DNA from: CAVUNY01 sp963843535
Lineage (GTDB): Bacteria; Chloroflexota; Anaerolineae; Anaerolineales; Anaerolineaceae
Length of the DNA stretch: 64,000 bases
Direction of reading: 5' to 3'
Assembly (NCBI GenBank): GCA_963843535.1
Contig: CAWJKU010000001.1
Span: 434,001-498,000 of the forward strand
The position numbers and the translations under genes are program-made. The notes below the pieces were generated by a model that had not been told where the DNA came from, ran no database searches, and was given only the letters and a program-made list of their open reading frames with translations. Positions 34,609 through 44,006 of the stretch are shown piece by piece. Every line of letters begins with the position of its first letter. The first letter of the stretch is position 1.

Positions 34609-36900
34609 ATGGGTGAATGGACCGGCTGGCTGTTTGATCTTTTTGACGACCCCGAGGACGGCGTTGTGCTGTGGTTGATTGCGGATTCCGGCGAACGGGT
34701 GCGCTTGCGCCAGCCGTTTCCGGTGACGTTTTACGCCGCCGGGCCGGACAGGCAGCTGCGCGAGCTGTGGCGCTGGCTGCGCGCCCAGCCGGTCGATCTC
34801 AAGCTGGCGCGGTCCGAAAAACGGGATTTGTTTCTGCCGGCGCCGATGACGGTGCTGGCAGTAGAAGTGCCGCGGGCGGCGGACCAGGTGGGGCTGTTTC
34901 GCCGAGCGGCGCAGGCTTTCCCCGATCTATCCTATTACGATGCCGACGTGCCCCTGGCCCTGCGCCACGCGGCGCGTTTTGACACCTTTCCCCTGGCGCG
35001 GCTGCGGGTGGCGGCGGACCGCGAGGGCCGGGTGCAGTCGCTGGCGGCGCTGGACCGCCCCTGGGACCTTGATCCGCCGCCGCCACCCCTGCGCATCATG
35101 GAGCTGGAGCCGGACAGCGACCCTGATCATGCCGCGCCGCATGCCCTGATCGTGCGTTTTGAACGGCACTGCTACCGTTTCGCGCTGGACGCTCCCCGCC
35201 CGCTGGTGATCAACCTGCGGGCATTGATCCGGCGCTGCGACCCCGACCTGCTGCTGACCGGCTGGGGCGATACCTGGCTGCTGCCCCGGCTGCTCGAGCT
35301 GGTTCACCAGGTGGGCATCCCGCTGGCGCTGAACCGCGAGCCGGGGCGCGGGGTGGCGCGCCGCGCGCAGCGCTCGTACTTTTCCTACGGACAGATCATT
35401 TACCGCGGGCAGCAGATCACGCTGTTTGGGCGCTGGCACATCGACCGCCACAACGCCGTGCTGTGGGATGATTACAACCTGGCCGGCACGTTCGAAGCCG
35501 CCCGCGTGACCTCCTTTCCGATGCAGCAGGCGGCCCGGGTTTCACCGGGCAGCGGCATTTCCGCCATGCAAGTGACCACCGCCCTGCGCCTGGGGGCGCT
35601 GGTGCCGTGGAAGAAGCAGCAGGTGGAACGCCCCAAGACGGCGCTTGATTTGCTGCACAGCGACATGGGCGGGCTGGTCTACCAGCCCTTGGCCGGGCTG
35701 CATTTCGATGTGGGCTCGATCGACTTTATCTCGATGTATCCCAGTATTATGGTGCGCGGCAACATCTCACCCGAGACGCGCCCGCATGACCCGGCGAGCA
35801 AATCGCTCGACCAGCCCGGCCTGATCCCGCAGACCCTGGGCCCGCTGCTCGAAAAACGCATTGCGCTGAAACAGCGCCTGGCAAAGATGCCGCCCTGGCA
35901 TCCCGATCACGAAGCGGATAAGGCGCGGGCCTCGGCCCATAAATGGCTGTTGGTGACCTGTTTTGGCTACCTGGGGTATAAAAACGCTCGCTTTGGACGG
36001 ATCGAGGCCCACGAAGCGGTGACCGCGGGGGGGCGCGAGGCGCTGCTGCGAGCGAAGGAAGTGGCTGAAGAGCTGGGTTTTACCGTCCTGCACATGTACG
36101 TCGACGCGCTGTGGGTCAAAAAGGAGGGAGCGCGCCGCCCGGAAGATTTTCAGGCTTTGCTGGACACGATCGCCGAGCGCACCGGGCTTTCGATCGCCCT
36201 GGATGGGGTGTACCGTTGGGTGGCCTTTCTGCCTTCCCGGCGCGATGGGCGGGTGCCGGTTGCCAACCGCTATTTTGGCGTCTTTCAAGACGGCTCGCTC
36301 AAGCTGCGCGGTCTGGAGGCCCGCCGGCGGGATACGCCGGTTTTTGTGTCCGCCGTCCAGCAGCAGATGATTGCCTGCATGGCCAAAGCAGAGACCCAGG
36401 CGGATGTGCCGCGCCAGACAGCCGCAGCGGTGGTTGCCCTGCGCCGCGGGTTGTGGCGGCTGCGCAGCGGCGGCGTGCCGCTCGACCAGCTGCTGGTAGG
36501 GCAGAAACTCAGCCGTAAGCTGGAAGCTTACACCGTGCCCTCTCCGGCAGCGCGTGCGGCCCAGCAGCTGCAGGGGATTGGAAAGACGCTTGAGCCGGGC
36601 CAGCGGGTGTATTTCTTGTGGCTGCGCGGCCGGCCGGACGTGCATGCCTGGGATCTGCCCCGCCCGCCCGCGTATGCCCGCCTGGACCTGGATCGATACA
36701 CAGAACTGGTGCTGCGTGCGGCCGAAGCGGCACTGCATCCATTTGGCATCACGCCGGGCATGCTGCGCGCCTGGGCTATCGGCCAACCGCACGCCGTGCC
36801 GCTGCCCATGCCGCGCCGCGCTGTGGGGGCATGGAGCCGCCAGGATGCGGGCTGGGGATTGGCGACCCCAGTGCCGGCTTCCCTGCAGGTTATTCCCTGA
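34609..36900 (+). CDS. Family B DNA polymerase with degenerate exonuclease region
   Basis: About 763 residues. Polymerase motif A is intact (SIDFISMYPS, Asp372). Motif B is divergent (KWLLVTCFGYLGYKNARFG, Lys445). Motif C is YVDALWV, in which the second, essential Asp of the usual DTD is kept (Asp499) and the first is replaced. The exonuclease region keeps little: MELEP stands for Exo I, GWGDTWLLPRL for Exo II, and no clear Exo III Tyr/Asp is seen, so proofreading is probably lost. The start is ATG 34609 or GTG 34600. A polymerase without proofreading behind a RecA-like gene suggests DNA repair or translesion synthesis. Confidence 0.82.
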   Translation: MGEWTGWLFDLFDDPEDGVVLWLIADSGERVRLRQPFPVTFYAAGPDRQLRELWRWLRAQPVDLKLARSEKRDLFLPAPMTVLAVEVPRAADQVGLFRRAAQAFPDLSYYDADVPLALRHAARFDTFPLARLRVAADREGRVQSLAALDRPWDLDPPPPPLRIMELEPDSDPDHAAPHALIVRFERHCYRFALDAPRPLVINLRALIRRCDPDLLLTGWGDTWLLPRLLELVHQVGIPLALNREPGRGVARRAQRSYFSYGQIIYRGQQITLFGRWHIDRHNAVLWDDYNLAGTFEAARVTSFPMQQAARVSPGSGISAMQVTTALRLGALVPWKKQQVERPKTALDLLHSDMGGLVYQPLAGLHFDVGSIDFISMYPSIMVRGNISPETRPHDPASKSLDQPGLIPQTLGPLLEKRIALKQRLAKMPPWHPDHEADKARASAHKWLLVTCFGYLGYKNARFGRIEAHEAVTAGGREALLRAKEVAEELGFTVLHMYVDALWVKKEGARRPEDFQALLDTIAERTGLSIALDGVYRWVAFLPSRRDGRVPVANRYFGVFQDGSLKLRGLEARRRDTPVFVSAVQQQMIACMAKAETQADVPRQTAAAVVALRRGLWRLRSGGVPLDQLLVGQKLSRKLEAYTVPSPAARAAQQLQGIGKTLEPGQRVYFLWLRGRPDVHAWDLPRPPAYARLDLDRYTELVLRAAEAALHPFGITPGMLRAWAIGQPHAVPLPMPRRAVGAWSRQDAGWGLATPVPASLQVIP

Positions 36901-37998
36901 TTATGGTTCGAGCATGACCTTGATCGAGCCCGCGGCCCCGGTGACCAGCTGAAAGGCGGCGTCAAACTGCTCCAGCGGGAAAGTGTGGGTGACGATATCC
37001 TCGACGGGTACCTGTTTTTTGAGAAGCATATCGATTGCCAGAGGGTAGCAGTATGGGCTGAGATGGGCGCCGTGGATATTGAGCTCCTTGGTGTCGCCAA
37101 TGATCGTCCAATCGACCTGGACCGGCTCGCCAAAGACGCTGAATTCGACGAAAGTCCCCAGGCGGCGGATCATGTGCAGGCCCTGGACCACCGACTGCGG
37201 ATGGCCGGTGGCCTCAATGTACACGTCGCAGCCGTAGCCGCCGGTGAGCTTCTTTACCTCAGAAATGACGTCGATTTCCCGCGGGTTGAGCACCAGGTCC
37301 GCGCCGGCCTTGCGGGCGATCTCCAGCCGGTGAGGCTGCAGGTCGAGGGCGATCAGGCAGCCGGGGTTCTTCAAACGGGCGGCGGCTACCATGCCCAGGC
37401 CCAACGGCCCGCAGCCCGAAATTACCACCGTGTCGCCGAATTCGATATTGCCGCGCTGCACGGCGTGGATGGCGCAGGCCAGGGGCTCGATGTAAACCGC
37501 CTGGCGCGGGCTGAGCGCTGGGGGAATCTTGTGGTTGATGGCATCGGCGGGAAACAGCATGTAGTCGGCCATAGCGCCAAAGGTGCGCTGGCGGAATCCG
37601 TAGACGTCGTGCTTGCCGTCGCACATCCAGTACTGGCCGCGCTTGCAGAAACGGCACTCCCAGCAGGGTACGATCTGCTCTGAGGTTGCCATATCGCCCA
37701 GGGACAGGCCGTACTTCTCGGCGGCGCCAGGGCCTAACGCGACCACCTGGCCAACGAACTCGTGCCCGGGGATGACCGGCGGCTGGCAGTAGCCCTGGCG
37801 GTATTCATCTCCCCAGAATAAAGGAGCGCCTGAAAAGCATTTTGCGTCGCCCGCACAGATCCCGGCGGCGAGGATGCGCACCAGCACTTCGCCCGGACCG
37901 GCCTGGGGAACTTTGACTTCTTCCGGACGGTAATCGTGCGGACCGTAGCACATCACGGAGCGCATGGTTTTGGGGAGGGTGGCTAATTGAAAATCCAT
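36901..37998 (-). CDS. Zinc-dependent medium-chain alcohol/polyol dehydrogenase
   Basis: The 365 residues show the MDR pattern: catalytic zinc ligands in AGICAGDAKC and GHEFVG, the structural zinc lobe CWECRFCKRGQYWMC, the IEPLACAIHAV segment, and the Rossmann motif GCGPLGLGM. The sequence resembles erythritol/threitol- or sorbitol-type dehydrogenases acting on polyols with NAD. AAGGT lies ahead of ATG 37998. It ends one base after the polymerase stop on the opposite strand with no terminator between. The glycosyltransferase gene lies just upstream on the same strand. Confidence 0.85.
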   Translation of the reverse strand: MDFQLATLPKTMRSVMCYGPHDYRPEEVKVPQAGPGEVLVRILAAGICAGDAKCFSGAPLFWGDEYRQGYCQPPVIPGHEFVGQVVALGPGAAEKYGLSLGDMATSEQIVPCWECRFCKRGQYWMCDGKHDVYGFRQRTFGAMADYMLFPADAINHKIPPALSPRQAVYIEPLACAIHAVQRGNIEFGDTVVISGCGPLGLGMVAAARLKNPGCLIALDLQPHRLEIARKAGADLVLNPREIDVISEVKKLTGGYGCDVYIEATGHPQSVVQGLHMIRRLGTFVEFSVFGEPVQVDWTIIGDTKELNIHGAHLSPYCYPLAIDMLLKKQVPVEDIVTHTFPLEQFDAAFQLVTGAAGSIKVMLEP

Positions 37999-38013
37999 CG
38001 AGATTTACCTTGG

Positions 38014-39228
38014 CTAGTCTTTTATTTCTAGAAGGGGCAAAAGCTGCTTCTGGTAGATCCCTTCCCAGGTGAAATCGTGGCGTACGCGCACGCGCATGCG
38101 GTAGACCGGATCGTTGAGCAGCCGCCCGGCGATCAAGGATGCCACCTGTTTAGGATTGTCCTGCGGGTCAAAATAGGCGGCGTTTTCACCGGCCAGGGCT
38201 TGCAGCGATTCGAGCCGGGAGCAGAAGATGGGTATGCCCGCCAGGCCGGCTTCCAACAGGGGCACGCCGAAACCTTCTTCACGGCTGGTGATGAGCAGCG
38301 CGTCCGCCAGGCGGTAGAAACCCAATAAACTCGCCTCGCTTAATCCTTCTGGAAAGCGTTCTGCCAGGAAGAAAGCGGCGTTTTCTAATCCCAATTCGGC
38401 GCGCAGTTTCTTCAAGTTTTCGAGATAGGCTTTACCCTGGATGGTGGGTTGGCCGGTGACGATCAAGACCGCGTCAGGCATGCGCTGGCGCAGCTCGGCC
38501 AGAGCCTGCAAGGCTAATTCCAGGTTCTTGCGCCGGTTCAGGCGGACCGGGCAGAGGATTATGGGCGCAGCCAGGGTCAGGTGCAGGTCATCCGCCAGGC
38601 GGGCCAGGTGGCGGGGCAGACCTAGAAAATCCACCAGGTCCAATCCGGCCGGTACCACTGTAATCTGGCGCAGGGGGATATCGATAAGGCTGGCCAATTC
38701 CTGGCGGCGAATTTCAGATACGGTGACCTGTTTTACCCGGGGCCAGGCGGTGCGCAGCAGGTCCCAGGGCCAGCCGTCGTGCAGTTCCGACAGGTAGCGT
38801 TCAGTTTTCCAGGCCAGGTCGTGGTGCCAGAGAATCAACTGGGAGGGCTGGTTTTCTTGAGAGAGGTTGTACAATGCCGCAGTCAGCGCCAGGTTCTTAT
38901 TGAGCGAGGCGACATTGTGGGCGATGACCACCTGCGGGCCGTTGAAAAGGCTGCGCAGCTCGTTCTGGATTTGATCCACCAGGGCTGTAAAATCGGGAGG
39001 GATAATTCCCTGGTCGAGGCTGGCCTTGGCGCGCAAAATCTGAGGGTGACGGGTGTCGATCAGATTCATGATGACCACCGGGATGCGCGCATCCCATGTC
39101 CGGCCGCGGCCGGTGAGGATGCGCACCTGATGGCCGACACGGGCCAGCTGGCTGGCCTGGCGCGCCAGGATCGTCTCAACCCCGCCCACGACCGGCGGCG
39201 CGGTGTAATGAATCAGATTGATTTTCAT
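38014..39228 (-). CDS. Glycosyltransferase family 4 (GT-B)
   Basis: The 404-residue protein has an N-terminal GT4 acceptor domain (INLIHYTAPPVVGGVETILARQASQLARVGH), a linker with VVPAGLDLVDF, and a C-terminal donor domain with ILCPVRLNRRKNLELALQALA and the EX7E motif (TSREEGFGVPLLEAGLAG). Such enzymes transfer a sugar from a nucleotide donor with retention. It is cytoplasmic. It lies 15 bases upstream of the polyol dehydrogenase in the same direction. The acceptor is unknown. Confidence 0.87.
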   Translation of the reverse strand: MKINLIHYTAPPVVGGVETILARQASQLARVGHQVRILTGRGRTWDARIPVVIMNLIDTRHPQILRAKASLDQGIIPPDFTALVDQIQNELRSLFNGPQVVIAHNVASLNKNLALTAALYNLSQENQPSQLILWHHDLAWKTERYLSELHDGWPWDLLRTAWPRVKQVTVSEIRRQELASLIDIPLRQITVVPAGLDLVDFLGLPRHLARLADDLHLTLAAPIILCPVRLNRRKNLELALQALAELRQRMPDAVLIVTGQPTIQGKAYLENLKKLRAELGLENAAFFLAERFPEGLSEASLLGFYRLADALLITSREEGFGVPLLEAGLAGIPIFCSRLESLQALAGENAAYFDPQDNPKQVASLIAGRLLNDPVYRMRVRVRHDFTWEGIYQKQLLPLLEIKD

Positions 39229-39264
39229 AAACTTAATTATAGCATCCCGGGAGAATATTGCTTT

Positions 39265-39304
39265 CTGGGAGTTTTTACCGCCGGGAGGCGGTAAAAACTC
39301 CCAG
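39265..39304. repeat. Perfect 18-bp hairpin with GGGA loop (T-in/A-out family, copy 4)
   Basis: Arms 39265-39282 and 39287-39304 pair perfectly around GGGA. CTGGGAGTTTTT in the 5' arm repeats the family outline. It lies between the divergent glycosyltransferase and ABC-F genes, nine bases before the ABC-F -10 box. Confidence 0.75.
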
Positions 39305-39326
39305 TATGCTGGTATACTTTGGCGCG

Positions 39327-41240
39327 ATGCCTCTGATCACCACTTTCAACCTGGCAAAATCATTTGGAGCCGAGGATGTGTTCGGCGGGATTTCGGTTTC
39401 GATCCCGAACCGGGCCAGAATTGGCCTGGTGGGTCCTAATGGTGCCGGTAAGACGACTCTGCTGCGTATCATTCTGGGGCTGGAGGAGCCTTCAGCGGGT
39501 GTGGTGCACACCGCCAAAGGTTTGAGCATGGGGTACCTGCCGCAGGAGGCTTCTTTCGAGAGCATGGCAGGCACGCTGTGGACGGAGTGCCTGGAGGTTT
39601 TCCAGGACCTGCGCGCCCGGCAGGCGGAGCTGGTGCAGCTGGAGCACGCCATGAGCGATCCATCCAGGACGGACGGCATCCTCGAATCGTACGGGCGGCT
39701 GCAGCATGAATTCGAAGTCCTGGGCGGCTACACCTATGAGACGCGCATCCGGCAGGTGCTGACGGGGCTGGGCTTCGCTCCCGGGGAAGAAAAACGCCCG
39801 ATCGAACAGCTTTCGGGCGGGCAGCGCACGCGCGCGCTGCTGGCGAAACTGCTGCTTTCAAGCCCGGGCCTACTGCTGCTGGACGAACCGACCAACCACC
39901 TGGATATCGCCGCGATCGAATGGCTCGAGTCATACCTGAAGGAATGGGATGGGGGGGTGCTGATCGTCTCGCACGACCGCTATTTCCTGGACCAGGTGGC
40001 CAACACGATCTGGGAAATGACCAGCGGGATGGATATCTTCCGAGGCAACTACAGCGCCTACCTGGAGCAGCGTGAAGCGCGCTACCAGCGCCAGCTGGAA
40101 GAATTCAAGACCCAGCAGGAATTCATCGAAAAAGAAGAAGATTATATTCGCCGTAATATTTCCGGGCAGAACGCCCGCCAGGCGCAGGGTCGGCGCACGC
40201 GGCTGGAGCGCATGCTGGCGGAAGCCCGGCTGACGCCGCCCGGCGAAAGCCGCAGCCTGCGCCTGCGCTTCGAGTCGGGCGCTCGTTCCGGCGACCTGGT
40301 GCTGCGTACTTACGCCCTGGATATTGGTTATGCCGACGAAGGCCGCCCGCTGTTTACCGTCCCGGACCTGACCCTGGTGCGGGGTGAATGCGCGGCGATC
40401 ATTGGCCCCAACGGGGCGGGAAAAACGACCTTCCTTAAGACCTTGCTCGAACAAATCCCGCCTTACAGCGGGAAAGTGGGCCTGGGGGCGAATTTAAAGA
40501 TTGGCTATTTCGCCCAGGCTCACGAGGGGCTGCATCCGGATTGGGACCTGATGAAGGAAATTGAGGCCGCGGCCCCGCAGATGCGCCCGGCGGAAATCCG
40601 CGATTACCTGGCGAAGTTCTTGTTTTCCGGCGACGACGTATTCAAAGAAGTCTCCGTCCTTTCCGGCGGGGAGCGTGGGAGGTTGGCCCTGGCCTGCCTG
40701 GCCTTGCAGGGAGCTAACCTGCTGCTGCTGGACGAGCCGACCAACCATCTCGATCTACCCTCGCAGGAAGTGCTGCAGTCCATTCTTAAGGATTATATCG
40801 GGACGATCCTGTTGGTGTCGCACGACCGCTACCTGATTGATGCCCTGGCGACCCAGGTTTGGGAGGTGCTGCCGGCGGAAAACCGGCTGTGCGTGTTCGA
40901 CGGCACCTATACCCAATATAAAGCGGCCCTACAGGCGGAGGCCGAACGGCAGGCGGCTGGAACAGGCGCGCCGGTCAAAACCACCCCGCCGCGCCCGAGC
41001 GAAGAAAAGAGAAATTCGGCTGGATTGAGCAAAATGGAGCTGAAGAAGCGCCAGATGCACCTGGAAGCGCTGGAGGCGGAGATTTCAGGCCTTGAAAATG
41101 AGCTGGCAGCGGTCACCCGCCAGTTGGAGAATCCGACCCAGGACGGGAGTAAGATCCAGCAGTTGGGAAAGGAGTACAACCGCCTGCAGCAGGCAATCGA
41201 CGAACGCCTGGCGGAGTGGGGTGAGCTGGCGGAGGGTTGA
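39327..41240 (+). CDS. ABC-F family ATPase (ribosome-associated type)
   Basis: The 637 residues hold two ABC domains and no membrane segment. The first has GPNGAGKTT, LSGGQRTRALL and LLLLDEPTNHLDI; the second has GPNGAGKTTF, LSGGERGRLAL and LLLLDEPTNHLDL. An ABC-F linker with KEEDYIRRNISGQNARQAQGRRTRLERML joins them. A C-terminal coiled coil (about 575-637) resembles Uup/YdiF. ABC-F proteins act on the ribosomal E site. A TATACT -10 box at 39313-39318 lies eight bases before ATG 39327, so the mRNA is probably leaderless; an alternative in-frame ATG at 39306 would lie upstream of the -10. Confidence 0.88.
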   Translation: MPLITTFNLAKSFGAEDVFGGISVSIPNRARIGLVGPNGAGKTTLLRIILGLEEPSAGVVHTAKGLSMGYLPQEASFESMAGTLWTECLEVFQDLRARQAELVQLEHAMSDPSRTDGILESYGRLQHEFEVLGGYTYETRIRQVLTGLGFAPGEEKRPIEQLSGGQRTRALLAKLLLSSPGLLLLDEPTNHLDIAAIEWLESYLKEWDGGVLIVSHDRYFLDQVANTIWEMTSGMDIFRGNYSAYLEQREARYQRQLEEFKTQQEFIEKEEDYIRRNISGQNARQAQGRRTRLERMLAEARLTPPGESRSLRLRFESGARSGDLVLRTYALDIGYADEGRPLFTVPDLTLVRGECAAIIGPNGAGKTTFLKTLLEQIPPYSGKVGLGANLKIGYFAQAHEGLHPDWDLMKEIEAAAPQMRPAEIRDYLAKFLFSGDDVFKEVSVLSGGERGRLALACLALQGANLLLLDEPTNHLDLPSQEVLQSILKDYIGTILLVSHDRYLIDALATQVWEVLPAENRLCVFDGTYTQYKAALQAEAERQAAGTGAPVKTTPPRPSEEKRNSAGLSKMELKKRQMHLEALEAEISGLENELAAVTRQLENPTQDGSKIQQLGKEYNRLQQAIDERLAEWGELAEG

Positions 41241-41263
41241 ACCCACGGCACAGGCTGGAAAGC

Positions 41264-41302
41264 AGATCGGCTCGCCGGACGGATCGTCCGGCGAGCCGAT
41301 CT
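41264..41302. terminator. Bidirectional hairpin terminator between ABC-F and tRNA-Leu
   Basis: A 17-bp perfect stem (41264-41280 with 41286-41302) around GGATC is followed by TTTGTT on the plus strand. It sits between convergent ABC-F and tRNA genes. Confidence 0.7.
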
Positions 41303-41317
41303 TTGTTATAATGAGTG

Positions 41318-41399
41318 TGCCGAAGGAGGGAATTGAACCCTCATACCCGAAGGTACACGATTTTGAGTCGTGCGCGTCTGCCAGTTCCGCCACTTCGGC
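41318..41399 (-). tRNA. tRNA-Leu (CAA)
   Basis: An 82-base type II tRNA: acceptor GCCGAAG/CTTCGGC, D-arm region GCGGAACTGGCAGACGCGC, anticodon loop CTCAAAA giving CAA, a long variable arm (TACCTTCGGGTA) and T-arm GAGGG with TTCAATT. CCA is not encoded. Confidence 0.93.
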
Positions 41400-41447
41400 C
41401 GGATGGGCTAAGTATATCTAATCTTTTCATAAGGGTCAAGATTTTCT

Positions 41448-42519
41448 ATGCGACTGGGAATCATTGGTTTACCGCAATCTGGCAAAACGACTTTATATAA
41501 CGCGCTGACCCGCGGCAGCCAGCCAACCGGAATCCCCTCCGGCAAGATCGAGGTGCATACGGCGGTGGTGGACGTGCCGGATCAGCGGGTGGACCGGCTT
41601 TCGGAGATGTTTAAACCCAAAAAGACGATCTATGCCAAGGTAACCTACGCGGACATCGCCGGGTTGGACGGCACCGCGGCGAAGACAGGGCATTTCGGGT
41701 ACGCTGCTCAACCAGCTGACCCAGATGGACGGATTGATCCACGTGGTGCGCTGCTTCGAGGATGAGAACATTCCTCACCCCAACGGCAGCATCGACCCGG
41801 TGCGCGATATCCATGCCATGGACAGCGAATTTGTTTTGAATGATTTGATCGCCGTCGAGCGCAAGCTGGAAAAGCTTGGCGAGGAACGAAAAAAGGGCGC
41901 CGGGCGCGAAAAAGGCGTCATCGAGCGCGAGTTCGTCTTTTTTACCCGGCTGCATGAAACTCTGAGCGAGGAAATTCCCCTGCGCGACCTGGATATTTCC
42001 GCGGAAGACGAAAAGATGACCGCCGGATTTGGCTTCTTGAGCATGAAACCTTTCCTGGTGCTGTTTAACCTGGCGGAAGGGCAGAAAGCCCCGGAAATTG
42101 AATATCCACACAAACACAGCCAGGTCGTAGCGCTGCAGGGCAAGCTGGAAATGGAGATCGCCCAGCTGCCCCCCGATGAGATGAAGATGTTCCTGGAAGA
42201 ATACGGGATCGAAGAACCCAGCTTGAACCGAATGATCCGGATTTCCTACAATCTGTTGGGGCTGCAGTCTTTTTTCACCGCCGGGCAGGATGAATGCCGG
42301 GCGTGGACGGTACGGCGCGGGGCAACAGCGCCCGAAGCAGCCGGAGAGATCCATACCGACCTGCAAAAAGGTTTCATTCGCGCGGAAGTGGTGACGTATG
42401 ACGATTTGATGGCGCTGGGCGGCTTAAGCGAGGCCCGCGGCAAGGGCAAGCTCCGCCTGGAAGGCAAGGAATATATCGTCCAGGATGGGGATGTGGTAAA
42501 CATTCGCTTCGCGCTGTAA
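41448..42519 (+). CDS. ychF: YchF/Obg-family ATPase, frameshifted
   Basis: The first frame (41448-41765) gives GLPQSGKTTL (G1/P-loop) and the TYADIAGLDG switch region; the second (41725-42519) gives LNQLTQMDGLIHVVRCFED, the coiled-coil region and the C-terminal TGS domain with GDVVNIRF. Joined near 41688 the text reads AKTG-GISG-TLLNQL, the expected family sequence, so a G is probably missing from a GGG run. The full protein has about 357 residues. YchF binds ATP and the ribosome and modulates stress responses. Loss of such a conserved gene is unlikely, so sequence error is the first explanation. Confidence 0.88.
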
Positions 42520-42531
42520 TTCTCCCACGTT

Positions 42532-42575
42532 CTGAGGCTGCCGGTAAGCGATCATGCGCAGCCTCAGTGTTTTTA
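42532..42575 (+). terminator. Terminator after ychF
   Basis: CTGAGGCTGC (42532-42541) pairs with GCAGCCTCAG (42558-42567), followed by TGTTTTT. A TTGACA at 42584-42589 just after it may serve the next gene. Confidence 0.7.
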
Positions 42576-42655
42576 AGCGATCATTGACAAAGGTTTTTTC
42601 AGTAGTAAAGTAATGTAGGTCATACACGAATGAGGTAAAAGCCACAGGAGCGAGT

Positions 42656-44000
42656 ATGAGCATTTTTGATAAAAAGCGGTTAACCGAACCCACCTTTAAG
42701 CTGGATATCGAGCGCATGCGCCAGGGTTGGTATACCGATAAATACTTTACCAATATCGCCCAAATGTTAAAAGTGCTTTCAGAGCAAAATTACACCTATG
42801 CCGGGCATGCGCAGCACCTGTCAAAGGAGGTGTCCGCTGAAGGGATTGCACCCGGCGACCTGGAAGTTGAGATGCAGTGGTTTACCCGCCGCCCGGGGCG
42901 GACGATCGTGGTGGGGGTGGATAAAGCCCTGGCCATGCTGCGCCACGCAACGGGGGTTTTCTCCGGCGAGGAATTTAACAACACGGCGGACCAGCTTGAG
43001 GTCTGGGCGGTGCAGGATGGATGCACGGTGACCAGCGACGGCGATCCGTTAAACGTCCAGCCGGTGATGCGCGTGCGCGGGCGCTACCGAGATTTTGCCA
43101 TCCTGGAAACGCCTACCCTGGGGATCCTGACCCGGGCCAGCCGGGTGGCGACCAATGTCTATGAAACCCTGGTGGCGGCGCGGGGTAAGCCTGTGCTGTT
43201 CTTTCCGGCGCGCTTCGACGTGCACGAAGTGCAGGCGGCAGATGGGTATGCCTATTCGATCGCCGTGCAGCGCTACAACCAGGATTATGCCCGCACGGTC
43301 GGACCTTTTATATCCACGGATGCCCAGGGCGATTGGTGGGGCGGGTACGGCGGCGGGAACGGTGGCGCATGCGGCGATTGCCTGTTTCCTCGGGGATACG
43401 GCCGAAGCCATGCTGGCGTTCGCGCGAGTGCTGCCGCTCAATATCCCGCGCATTGCGCTGGTCGATTTCAATAACGACTGCGTGGCCGATTCACTGGCAA
43501 CCTGCCAGGCGATGTTCAATACCTACCGCGAGCTGGTGGAAGCCGGTCGACCGGAAGAAGCGGAACGCTACCGGCTGTATGGGGTGCGCCTGGATACCAG
43601 CGGCTCGCTGCGCGATCATTCTGTGCCGCCGCTTGGTGAGGCTTCCCTGGACCTGGGAGTGAACCCGCGCCTGGTATTCAACGTGCGCCAGGCGCTGGAT
43701 ACCGCCTGGGAAGGATGGACGCTGCCGAAAGACTGGCGGGATCGGGCGCGCCAATTTTGCCAGGCGGTGCAAGTGGTGGTTTCCGGTGGGTTTAACCCGG
43801 AAAAGATCCGCAGGTTCGAAAAATTACGCGTGCCGGTGGATATTTACGCGGTGGGATCAGCCCAGTTTGACAACCACGGCCCAACCGTGACCGATTATAC
43901 GGCAGACGTGGTGCGGGTGAAAGTTCACGGGCAGTGGGAGGATATGGCGAAAATCGGCCGCCGGCCGTGTGACAACCCTGATCTGGAAAGAGTGTGGTAG
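42656..44000 (+). CDS. pncB: Nicotinate phosphoribosyltransferase, frameshifted
   Basis: The frames 42656-43474 and 43155-44000 join near 43345-43360 into about 447 residues. The first contains KRLTEPTFKLDIERMRQGWYTDKYF, the TDKYF motif of the family, ILETPTLGILTRASRVATN and STDAQGDWWGG. The second contains GTVAHAAIACFLGDT, ALVDFNNDCV, GVRLDTSGSLRDHS and VVVSGGFNPEKIRRF. The enzyme makes nicotinate mononucleotide from nicotinate and PRPP in NAD salvage. AGGAG precedes ATG 42656. The frame break lies in a G/C-rich stretch and splits a region essential for catalysis, so an assembly indel is likely. Confidence 0.87.
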
Positions 44001-44006
44001 GAAGTT

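Noticed and set aside
35767..36792. A 341-codon reading frame antisense to the DNA polymerase
   Set aside because: Compositional shadow of a high-GC gene with no recognisable fold or start signal.
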